A DNA stretch of 37,903 nucleotides, from NCBI GenBank assembly GCA_035566015.1, contig DATMRS010000010.1:1-37903 (forward strand), in the 5' to 3' direction. This stretch comes from DATMRS01 sp035566015. GTDB lineage: Bacteria; Pseudomonadota; Alphaproteobacteria; Sphingomonadales; Sphingomonadaceae. The position numbers and the translations under genes were made by a program. Below the pieces are notes generated by a model. The model had not been told where the DNA came from and ran no database searches. It saw only the letters and a list, made by a program, of their open reading frames with translations. Shown in pieces: positions 16,418 to 23,189 of the stretch (its first letter is position 1; each line of letters starts with the position of its first letter).

Positions 16418-17791
16418 TCACGCCGCGGCCTGATGCCGCTGGCGTAGTTCCTGGTTGAGCATTTCCGCCAGCAGGAAGGCCAGCTCGATGCTCTGCCCCG
16501 CGTTGAGGCGGGGGTCGCAATGCGTGTGGTAGCGGTCCGCCAGGCTCTGTTCGGTCACGTCGATCGCGCCGCCGGTGCATTCGGTGACGTTCTGGCCGGT
16601 CATCTCGATATGAATGCCGCCGCCATGCGTCCCCTCGGCGCGGTGCACCGCGAAGAAGCCGCGCACCTCGGCGAGAATGCGGTCGAACGGCCGCGTCTTG
16701 TAGCCGTTGGCCGCCTTGACGACGTTGCCGTGCATAGGATCACAGCTCCACACCACCGGCCGCCCCTCTCGCTTCACCGCGCGGACGAGCGGGGGCAGGC
16801 CCTTCTCGATCTTGTCATGCCCATAGCGGGTGATGAGCGTGATGCGGCCCGGCGTGCGTGCCGGATCGAGCGTGTCGAGCAGGCGCAGCAGCACGTCGGG
16901 ATCGAGGCTCGGTCCGCACTTGATCCCGATCGGATTCCCGATGCCGCGCAGGAACTCGACATGCGCCGATCCCTCGAAGCGCGTCCGATCGCCGATCCAC
17001 AGGAAATGCGCCGACGTGTCATACCAATCGCCGGTCAGCGAATCCTGCCGCGTCAGCGCCTGCTCATAGGGCAGCAGCAGCGCCTCATGGCTGGTATAGA
17101 ATTGCGTGCCCTTGAGCTGCGGCACCGTTTCCGGGTTCAGGCCGCAGGCCGCCATGAAGTCCAGCGCCTCGCCGATACGGTCGGCCAGTTCCTGATAGCG
17201 CGCGGCCCACGGGCTGCGACCCATGAAGTCGAGCGTCCAGGTGTGCACCTGCTCCAGCGTGGCATAGCCGCCCTGCGCAAAGGCGCGCAGCAGGTTGAGC
17301 GTCGCCGCCGCCTGGCTGTAGGCGCGGATCATCCGGAAAGGATCGGGCTCGCGCGCCGCATCCTCGAAGTTGATGTCGTTGATGATGTCGCCGCGATAGC
17401 TGGGCAGGGTGCGCCCGTTCTGCTCCTCGTCGGGCGCGGAGCGCGGTTTCGCGAACTGCCCCGCCATGCGGCCGACCTTCACGATCGGCAGCTTCGACGC
17501 ATAGGTCAGCACCACCGCCATCTGGAGGAGGACGCGGAACGTGTCGCGGATATTGTTCGGATGGAACTCGGCGAAGCTTTCCGCGCAATCGCCGCCCTGG
17601 AGCAGAAACGCCTTGCCCGCCGCCACCGCCGCGAGATCGGCGGTCAGCGCGCGCGCTTCCCCGGCGAAGACCAGAGGGGGGAAATGCCCAAGCTCCCCCG
17701 TCGCGCGATCGAGCGCGGCAGAGTCGCGATAAACGGGAAGCTGGCGGGCCTCATGCTCGGTCCAGCTCGCGGGCGTCCAATTCTGCGCCAT
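16418..17791 (-). CDS. aroG: Class II 3-deoxy-7-phosphoheptulonate (DAHP) synthase
   Basis: A 457-residue plant-like (class II) DAHP synthase, the first enzyme of the shikimate pathway, condensing phosphoenolpyruvate with erythrose-4-phosphate. Family landmarks are FLLQGGDCAESF near residue 75, VGRMAGQFAKPRS, YRGDIIND, SHEALLLPYE, HFLWIGDRTR, GIKCGPSLDP, VVWSCDPMHGN and HIEMTGQNVTECTGG. The Cys and Glu in these blocks are the usual metal ligands. The ATG at 17791 follows AAAGGA and gives the standard N-terminus MAQNWTPASW; the upstream extension to 17995 is unlike the family. It is convergent with secA and ends in its own terminator. The aroG symbol follows mycobacterial class II usage. Confidence 0.92.
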   Translation of the reverse strand: MAQNWTPASWTEHEARQLPVYRDSAALDRATGELGHFPPLVFAGEARALTADLAAVAAGKAFLLQGGDCAESFAEFHPNNIRDTFRVLLQMAVVLTYASKLPIVKVGRMAGQFAKPRSAPDEEQNGRTLPSYRGDIINDINFEDAAREPDPFRMIRAYSQAAATLNLLRAFAQGGYATLEQVHTWTLDFMGRSPWAARYQELADRIGEALDFMAACGLNPETVPQLKGTQFYTSHEALLLPYEQALTRQDSLTGDWYDTSAHFLWIGDRTRFEGSAHVEFLRGIGNPIGIKCGPSLDPDVLLRLLDTLDPARTPGRITLITRYGHDKIEKGLPPLVRAVKREGRPVVWSCDPMHGNVVKAANGYKTRPFDRILAEVRGFFAVHRAEGTHGGGIHIEMTGQNVTECTGGAIDVTEQSLADRYHTHCDPRLNAGQSIELAFLLAEMLNQELRQRHQAAA

Positions 17792-17903
17792 GATGATTTC
17801 GTCCTTTCGCGGGCTCCTTTGCGCGGGCGGACGCGCGAAGGCAAGCCGGCTGGGCCTTTCCCATGGCCAAGCCGCACTTCTCACTGCTTTATGACAAATG
17901 GTG

Positions 17904-18845
17904 TCAGGCGCCCGGAACGCCAAGCGCCTTCGCGCCTTCGCCGAGTCGCGCCTGGGTGGCGGTGTCGCCGGCAAAGGCGGCGCGCGCATCGGCAAACGCC
18001 TGGGCGGCCTTGTTTTTCTCGCCCAGCACCATTTGCGCGCGCATCAGCCGAAGCCAGCCGTCCGCGTCCCTGGGATTGGCCTTGAGCTTCTGCGCGAGCC
18101 CCTCGACCATGCCCTCAACCATCGCCGCCTGCTGCGAGGGCGGGAGCGCGCTGGCGGCGGCCATCTGCTCGCGCGTCGGGCCGGGAATCGCGTCGGTCGC
18201 GGCGTTGGACGGCGCGGAGCGCGGCGGCATCCGGCTGGCCACCTCGATCCCATATTTCTCGCCGGCCTGCGTGATCGTCTCGCGCAGGCTCTTCTCCCAC
18301 GGCGCGCCGGCGGGCGTATCCTTGAGGAGGGCGAACCAATCGTCGATCGCGCCCTTGTGATCGCCGTCCAGATCGCGCGACACGGCGAGGAAATAGCGCG
18401 CGCGCGGATCGGCGGGATCGATCGCCAGCGCCTTGCGGAAGGCCTCCACCGCCTCGGGGCGGAAGGGCTGCTCGGGCGTGCCGGTATAGACCAGCGCCTC
18501 GCCGAGCGCCGACCAGCCCTCGGCATTCTTCGGATCGATCGCGGTCGCGCGTTTATAGGCCTCCACCGATCTGGCGAACTGGCGCGTCCCATAATAGGCC
18601 CAACCCAGTTGCCGCCACGCCTCGGCGTCGTGCGGCGAGGCTTTGGCATGTTCTTCGAGTTCGGCGACGCGCTGGGCGATATCGCCACCCGCCGGTTCGG
18701 ACGCGGCCGGCCCCGCCGCGGCGCTGGGGGCGGCGGCGGGCCGTTTCCAGATCGAGAGGCCGACCGCCAGGATCGCGATCAGCGCCGCCGCGATCAGCGC
18801 AAACCGCCCGCCACGCGAATCCCGACGCGCCGAATCTTCCGCCAT
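17904..18845 (-). CDS. Membrane-anchored tetratricopeptide-repeat protein, CcmI/CycH-like
   Basis: About 313 residues: a short charged cytosolic start, one transmembrane helix (FALIAAALIAILAVGLSIW), an Ala/Pro-rich linker, then TPR units (AWRQLGWAYYGTRQFARSVE; GWSALGEALVYTG; ARYFLAVSRDLDGD) and a further pair near the C-terminus. The TPR part resembles the C-terminal half of CcmI/CycH, which presents apocytochrome c to the haem lyase. A second TPR protein of this type closes the ccm operon at 26060-26692, so this one may be a paralogue with another client. The ATG at 18845 is preceded by GGGGAAAAGAGG; a GTG at 18863 is the alternative start. The function stays open. Confidence 0.72.
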   Translation of the reverse strand: MAEDSARRDSRGGRFALIAAALIAILAVGLSIWKRPAAAPSAAAGPAASEPAGGDIAQRVAELEEHAKASPHDAEAWRQLGWAYYGTRQFARSVEAYKRATAIDPKNAEGWSALGEALVYTGTPEQPFRPEAVEAFRKALAIDPADPRARYFLAVSRDLDGDHKGAIDDWFALLKDTPAGAPWEKSLRETITQAGEKYGIEVASRMPPRSAPSNAATDAIPGPTREQMAAASALPPSQQAAMVEGMVEGLAQKLKANPRDADGWLRLMRAQMVLGEKNKAAQAFADARAAFAGDTATQARLGEGAKALGVPGA

Positions 18846-18980
18846 TCCTCTTTTCCCCTGCACGCTGTGATCCCCGACACATCCTCTCTAGCGACGCTCG
18901 CGCAGGATGATAGGGTGCTGCGCTATCGGAGCCGAAACGACCGTCAGGGAAGACGGCCGTTCGGCCGGGGAGGGGGAAAT

Positions 18981-19037
18981 ATGCTCGTCATTGGAGGCGT
19001 CCGCGCGCCGGCGCATCGCCGGCAGACCGCCAGATGA
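18981..19037 (+). CDS. 18-residue leader ORF coupled to the CPBP protease gene
   Basis: ATG at 18981 follows an unusually strong ribosome site (GGGGAGGGGGAAAT, 18967-18980) and encodes MLVIGGVRAPAHRRQTAR. Its TGA (19035-19037) overlaps the ATG of the CPBP gene (19034) as ATGA. The protease start itself has no recognisable Shine-Dalgarno, so its translation probably depends on ribosomes finishing this ORF. The peptide is basic at its C-terminus and has no family I recognise. It may be a regulatory leader rather than a functional peptide. The main alternative is that the GA-rich run serves a protease start I have not identified. Confidence 0.45.
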   Translation: MLVIGGVRAPAHRRQTAR

Positions 19038-19867
19038 GTCGCGCCCTTCTCGCGCTGCTCTTCGCGCTGGCGACTTCGATCGCGGTCCTGCTCGGCCGTG
19101 ACGCGCTCTTCGCCCTGCTGACGCGCGGCACAGACGTTGCCCGAGGGAGTGAGGCGGTGCTGGAGGGCTGCTATCGCTTTGCCATCTATGCGCCGATCCT
19201 GCTCCTCGCGCTGCTCGGCTGTCTTCTCTTCCGCGAGAGGCCACGCGCAGGTGGCGGCGCAAGCCAGATCGGCGCGGTGCTGGTGGTGGGGCTCGGTGCA
19301 CCGGCGGTGCTGCTCGCCATCGCCTTCCTCACCGGCGTCGCGGTGCCGGCCGCCCCATTCCTGCAACCCGTCGAGCCAGGCCTTATCGTAACCGGCAGCT
19401 TGCTGATCGCCTTGCAGGTCGCCGCGGAGGAAATGATGTTCCGGGGTCTGTTGCAGCCGGTCCTGATCCGCGCCGGCGGTCGGGCGGTGGGTATCGTCCT
19501 CACCGCGCTCGCCTTCGCGCTGGTCCATTTCGCCGGCGGCTGGCGCGATCCGGCGAGCCTTGCCAATATCTTTCTGGCCGGCCTCTGGTTCGGGCTGCTC
19601 GCGTGGCGGACGGGGGGGCTGCTTGCACCGATCGCCGCGCATTTCGGTTATAACTGGGCGGAGGAACTGCTATTCGCGGCCTCGCCGAATCCGGGCCACG
19701 GCGCCTTCGGATCGATCTTCGACGTCGATCTCGCCGGTCCGGCAATCTGGGGGGGATCGGTGGAAGGCCTGAACGCGAGCCTGAGTTTGAGCGTGCTGCT
19801 CGTCCTGTTCATCCTGCCGCTCGTTGCGGGACGTGCGCGTGCCGGCGTCGTCGGAGCGGCGGCATGA
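19034..19867 (+). CDS. CPBP-family intramembrane glutamic endopeptidase
   Basis: A 277-residue multi-pass membrane protein (about seven to eight hydrophobic segments) with all CPBP (Rce1/ABI, PF02517) motifs: AEEMMFRG with Glu132, Glu133 and Arg137; FALVHF with His165; and HFGYN with His203 and Asn207. These form the catalytic site of Rce1-type prenyl-protein proteases. Bacterial members act in bacteriocin immunity, protein maturation or anti-sigma cleavage, and the substrate here is unknown. It is joined by ATGA overlaps to the leader ORF upstream and the TIR-like gene downstream, so the three are probably made in fixed proportion. Confidence 0.85.
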   Translation: MSRALLALLFALATSIAVLLGRDALFALLTRGTDVARGSEAVLEGCYRFAIYAPILLLALLGCLLFRERPRAGGGASQIGAVLVVGLGAPAVLLAIAFLTGVAVPAAPFLQPVEPGLIVTGSLLIALQVAAEEMMFRGLLQPVLIRAGGRAVGIVLTALAFALVHFAGGWRDPASLANIFLAGLWFGLLAWRTGGLLAPIAAHFGYNWAEELLFAASPNPGHGAFGSIFDVDLAGPAIWGGSVEGLNASLSLSVLLVLFILPLVAGRARAGVVGAAA

Positions 19868-21066
19868 GCGATATCTATCTTGCCTGCGCCACCGGCGACC
19901 GGACGCGCATTCTCCCGATCGTGGAGGCGCTCCGCGCCGCCGGTTACAGCCTGTGGTGGGATGGCGATGCGCCGGCGAGGGCCGAACAGGCCGCTTCCGC
20001 CCGGCTGTGCCTCGTCTGCTGGTCCGAAGCTTCGGTTGATTCCGTCACCGGCAAGACGGTGATCGACGAGGCCGAGAAGGCGAACGCGCGCGGCGCTTAT
20101 CTGGGCGTTCTGCTCGATTCGGTGGAGCCGCCCTTCGGCTTCGGCGGGCATGAGGCGATTGATGTCGCGCCGTTCCGGGGCGCGCCCGCCGCGCTGTCCG
20201 CCATTATCGCGGGCGTCGCCAAATTCATGGCGGAAGGACAGGCGATCACGGCGCCGCTGCCACCCCCGCCCGAGATCAAGCCGCCCAGCAAGGCGCCGCG
20301 CTATATCGCCCTGGTCGCTATTCTGGTGGCGCTCGTCGGCCTTGTCGCCTTCTTCGTCATCCGCGCCAATGCGCCGACGACGCGCGACCTGGTGGAGGCG
20401 AAGCTGTCGCGCGTGCCCTGTTCTTGGCTGCGAGTCGATCCGGTCGAGGACGGCAGCAAGGGGCCGCTGGCGCTGATCGGCGTGTCGGGCAATCCGGCCG
20501 AGGCGGGGCGAATCACCAGCGCGCTTATCAAGGCCGAGGACCTCAAGGCCGGCCCGGTCAGCGTCGCCAAGGTCGCGCAGATCGATCCGCGCGAATGCGC
20601 CGCGATCGACGAGCCGATGCGCCTGCGCAAGGGTATCGGCGGCGACAGGCTGACGGTGAGCGGCGAGCCCTTCATCCTCGATACGTCGCTGACGAAACCG
20701 CAGGCGCTGGCCCGCGTCCGGATCGCGCTGAAGGATAGCGACAAATCGATGGCGCTGTTCGGGGTCGAGCCGTCGGGCGTGGTGACGTGGATCCTGCCCG
20801 ACAAGACATCGATGGACGGGCTGAAGAGCCTCGACGTCGGCTATACCCGTCCCGAACCCGGCCATTATGAATTCAACGTCTATCCCGATCATACCGGCTG
20901 GACGGGGCTGTTCCTGATCGTCGGTGATCGCCCGCTGGCGGTGCAGGAGCCGCAGGGAACGGTGCAACGCTCGGCCGAGTTCGCGCGCACCTTGCGCGCC
21001 GCGACGGCCGAGGGCGCGTGGGATGCCGACATGGTCTGGTTCCGGATCGACAGGCGTCAGGACTGA
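19864..21066 (+). CDS. TIR-like domain membrane protein
   Basis: A 400-residue protein in three parts. Residues 1 to about 125 look like a bacterial TIR domain: DIYLACATGD, WWDGD, then LCLVCWSEASVDS and VIDEAEKANARGAYLGVLLD, with Glu69 near the position of the NADase glutamate. A Pro-rich linker (131-142) leads to one membrane helix (about 147-166). Residues 170-400 form a predicted outer domain ending in a beta-rich segment (GHYEFNVYPDHTGWTGLFLIVGD) that I cannot assign. TIR domains hydrolyse NAD or bind other TIR domains; which applies here is unknown. Translation is coupled to the CPBP protease gene (ATGA). The TIR call is by pattern and moderate; a defence or stress-signalling role is only inference. 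Confidence 0.65.
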   Translation: MSDIYLACATGDRTRILPIVEALRAAGYSLWWDGDAPARAEQAASARLCLVCWSEASVDSVTGKTVIDEAEKANARGAYLGVLLDSVEPPFGFGGHEAIDVAPFRGAPAALSAIIAGVAKFMAEGQAITAPLPPPPEIKPPSKAPRYIALVAILVALVGLVAFFVIRANAPTTRDLVEAKLSRVPCSWLRVDPVEDGSKGPLALIGVSGNPAEAGRITSALIKAEDLKAGPVSVAKVAQIDPRECAAIDEPMRLRKGIGGDRLTVSGEPFILDTSLTKPQALARVRIALKDSDKSMALFGVEPSGVVTWILPDKTSMDGLKSLDVGYTRPEPGHYEFNVYPDHTGWTGLFLIVGDRPLAVQEPQGTVQRSAEFARTLRAATAEGAWDADMVWFRIDRRQD

Positions 21067-21084
21067 TCGGCATTTGGCCGATCA
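21064..21084 (+). terminator. Hairpin overlapping the TIR-gene stop codon
   Basis: TGATCGGC (21064-21071) pairs with GCCGATCA (21077-21084) around ATTTG, starting on the stop codon itself. There is no T-tract, so it may block 3' exonucleases or aid Rho-dependent termination rather than act as an intrinsic terminator. Confidence 0.35.
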
Positions 21085-21114
21085 GCCGATGTGCGCCCTT
21101 ATTACAGCAGTTCC

Positions 21115-21210
21115 CCGTCATTCCCGCGCAGGCGGGAATCCATAAAAAGCGCGCTTCGTTCTTTTGGCATCGACAGTGCCTATGGATTCCCGCCTGCGCG
21201 GGAATGACGG
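21115..21210. repeat. Composite REP-like inverted-repeat element 4
   Basis: Two 30-bp arms, 21115-21144 and 21181-21210, are perfect reverse complements with core CATTCCCGCGCAGGCGGGAA, separated by 36 bp. Read on the minus strand the interior begins GGCACTGTCGAT, matching the start of the interior of the element at 11826-11908, and further similarity runs to its end. This is the longest exact inverted repeat in the window. The rest of the 308-bp gap (21211-21374) holds no gene I can support and presumably carries the promoter of the next gene. Confidence 0.88.
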
Positions 21211-21374
21211 AGATAGGGGGCGGGGCACGACGGCTTCGTCATCGAATGGCGATCGGTTTTGGCGCAATTCGGGTGGCGAGGGCGCGGCTTTTCTATCGAC
21301 GCATCAAGCAAAACCGCTCTCGACCCCGTCGCCCGCGACCTTTATTCCTCCCGCGCCAAGATATGGAGGGGTGA

Positions 21375-21656
21375 ATGTTTCTCTTTCGCGGACGCGAATC
21401 GCATCCGCGCTCGATCGTGAAGGCGATAAGCTGGCGTACCCTCGGCAGCATCGATACGTTCATCCTGAGCCTGCTCTTCACATCCAGCGCCAAGCTTGCA
21501 GGTTCGATCGCACTTACGGAGGTCTTCACCAAGATCGTGCTCTATTATGGCCATGAGCGGATGTGGGCCGTCATTCCCTGGGGCAGCATGCCGGCCCCGG
21601 CGAAGAAAGATGCGGTCGATCTCGCCACCTCTCGTGAGGCGACCGAATCTGCCTGA
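21375..21656 (+). CDS. DUF2061 family small membrane protein
   Basis: A 93-residue protein matching the DUF2061 pattern: SIVKAISWRTLGSIDTFI, then LAGSIALTEVFTKIVLYYGHERMW. It has about two hydrophobic segments and a charged C-terminal tail. The family is found alone or fused to sulfate-assimilation kinases, and its biochemical role is unknown. The ATG at 21375 has GGAGGGG (21365-21371) just upstream. It is a single-gene unit between the composite repeat and the tRNA-His gene. Confidence 0.85.
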   Translation: MFLFRGRESHPRSIVKAISWRTLGSIDTFILSLLFTSSAKLAGSIALTEVFTKIVLYYGHERMWAVIPWGSMPAPAKKDAVDLATSREATESA

Positions 21657-21718
21657 CCTTGGCCTTGACCTCGGCCGCCCCACGCTCCTATGGAGCCGGG
21701 CGCTTCGGCAGCTCCGTG

Positions 21719-21795
21719 GCGATCGTAGCTCAATTGGTTAGAGCGCCGGTTTGTGGTACCGGAGGTTGCGGGTTCAATTCCCGTCGATCGCCCCA
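21719..21795 (+). tRNA. tRNA-His (anticodon GTG)
   Basis: A full cloverleaf is readable. The acceptor GCGATCG pairs with CGATCGC, the D arm is GCTC…GAGC, the anticodon stem CCGGT/ACCGG holds loop TTGTGGT with anticodon GTG, and the T arm carries TTCAATT. The 3' CCA is encoded. A G precedes position 1 (21718) and faces the C discriminator, giving the G-1:C73 pair that identifies tRNA-His. Six T (21796-21801) follow directly. Confidence 0.97.
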
Positions 21796-21901
21796 TTTTT
21801 TCGGTGGCTGTCCCGATCGGATCGGCGAAGGATAAAGGCGCCCCGGCGGCCTTGCTAGCGCTTCCCCCCAAGGCCAAGCTGCTCTAATAGCCGCCCCGAA
21901 T

Positions 21902-22618
21902 ATGCACATTTTCGCCAATCCCAACCGTTTTCTCGGAATCGCGCGCCCGCTGACGCCCTGGCTGGGGTGGCTGGGGGGCGTGCTGACGCTGATCGGGCTC
22001 GGCGCCGGCCTGTTCCTGACGCCGCCCGATTATCTGCAGGGCGAGAGCGTGCGGATCATGTACGTCCATGTCCCGTCGGCCTGGCTGGGCATGGCGGGGT
22101 GGACCGGGCTGGCGGCGGCGAGCCTGATGCAGCTCGTCTGGCGGCACCCGCTGGCGGGCGTCGCGGCGCGCGCGATCGCGGTGCCCGGCGCGCTGTTCAC
22201 CGCGATCTGCCTCGCCACCGGCTCGCTCTGGGGGCGGCCGACGTGGGGAACATGGTGGGAATGGGACGGGCGGCTGACGTCGATGCTCGTCCTCCTCTTC
22301 CTCTACATCGCCTATATCGCGCTGGCGGGGGCAAGCGCGGAGCGGGGCGAGGGCAGCCGGGTCGCGGCGATCTTCGGCCTCGTCGGCGCGGTCAACATCC
22401 CGGTCATCCATTATTCGGTGCTGTGGTGGCGCACGCTGCACCAGGGGCAGAGCATCACGCTCAGCGGCTCGACGATCGACAGCTCGATCCTCTGGCCGCT
22501 GCCGATCGCGATGCTGGGTTTCACGTTGCTCTTCGCGGCGATCGTCCTGATGCGGATGCGCGCGCTCCTCGCGATGGCGCGGGTCGAGGCGCGGCTGAAG
22601 AGGCTGGCGGCGGCATGA
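21902..22618 (+). CDS. ccmC: Haem exporter permease CcmC (cytochrome c maturation)
   Basis: A 238-residue inner-membrane protein with about six helices and the family tryptophan-rich loop WGTWWEWDGRLTS (near residues 115-127). His56 (YVHVPSAW) and the later histidine in IPVIHYSV are the usual haem ligands. CcmC hands haem to CcmE on the periplasmic side as part of the system I CcmABCDE release complex. It is the first gene of the ccmC-I operon here, 107 bp after tRNA-His. The ABC subunits CcmA and CcmB are not in this window. Confidence 0.95.
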   Translation: MHIFANPNRFLGIARPLTPWLGWLGGVLTLIGLGAGLFLTPPDYLQGESVRIMYVHVPSAWLGMAGWTGLAAASLMQLVWRHPLAGVAARAIAVPGALFTAICLATGSLWGRPTWGTWWEWDGRLTSMLVLLFLYIAYIALAGASAERGEGSRVAAIFGLVGAVNIPVIHYSVLWWRTLHQGQSITLSGSTIDSSILWPLPIAMLGFTLLFAAIVLMRMRALLAMARVEARLKRLAAA

Positions 22619-22758
22619 ACCACTGGCCCTTCATCATCGCGGCCTATGCGATCACCGCCGGCGGCACGGCGGGGCTCGTCCTGTGGAGCCATGTCGCGAT
22701 GCGCCGCGCGGAGGCCGCGGCGGATGCGCTGCGCCGGCGGCGCGAGGAGGGGGCATGA
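22615..22758 (+). CDS. ccmD: Haem exporter protein CcmD
   Basis: A 47-residue protein with a single membrane helix (WPFIIAAYAITAGGTAGLVLW in outline) followed by a basic, Arg-rich cytosolic tail, as in CcmD. CcmD is needed to release haem-loaded CcmE from CcmABC. It begins on an ATGA overlap with ccmC and ends on an ATGA overlap with ccmE. Identity rests on size, topology and position, because the family is poorly conserved. Confidence 0.88.
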   Translation: MNHWPFIIAAYAITAGGTAGLVLWSHVAMRRAEAAADALRRRREEGA

Positions 22759-23189
22759 AGGCCAAGCACCAGCGCCTCATCCTCGTGCTGCTCGCGCTCG
22801 TCGCGGTGATCGGCGCGGCGCTGCTCGCCATGTCGGCGCTCAAGGATCAGGCCGCCTATTTCTATACGCCCGGCGACGTCATCAAGGATTCGCTTCCCGT
22901 GGGCCGCGCGGTGCGGCTGGGGGGCATGGTGAAGAAGGGATCGATCGTGCGCGAGCCCGACGGCGTGACGATCCGCTTCGTCGTCACCGATTTCAAGGAC
23001 GAGGTGCCGGTGGTCTTCAAGGGCATCGTCCCCGATCTGTTCAAGGAGGATTCGGGCGTGATCGCCGAAGGCAAGTTTACCGCGGACGGCACCTTCGTCG
23101 CGGACAACATCCTCGCCAAGCATGATGAGCGCTACATGCCGCCGCAGGTGGCGGGCGCGATGCACAAGTCGAAGAGCGCCGAGGAATGA
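22755..23189 (+). CDS. ccmE: Cytochrome c-type biogenesis haem chaperone CcmE
   Basis: A 144-residue membrane-anchored periplasmic chaperone. After an N-terminal helix (about 7-26) comes an OB-fold domain with RLGGMVKKGSI and VTDFKDEVPVVFKG. The C-terminal AKHDERYMPP holds His123, which binds haem covalently, and Tyr127, the axial ligand. CcmE carries haem from CcmC to CcmF/H. It has ATGA overlaps at both ends. Confidence 0.96.
   Translation: MKAKHQRLILVLLALVAVIGAALLAMSALKDQAAYFYTPGDVIKDSLPVGRAVRLGGMVKKGSIVREPDGVTIRFVVTDFKDEVPVVFKGIVPDLFKEDSGVIAEGKFTADGTFVADNILAKHDERYMPPQVAGAMHKSKSAEE

Noticed and set aside
17898..19037. Plus-strand frame of 379 codons opposite the TPR gene
   Set aside because: The long frame is antisense to a credible TPR protein. 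Only its last 19 codons, with their own strong ribosome site, were kept as a leader ORF.
21164..21556. Short plus-strand ORFs within and after the 21115 repeat
   Set aside because: They begin inside the inverted repeat, lack ribosome sites and run over the DUF2061 start in another frame.
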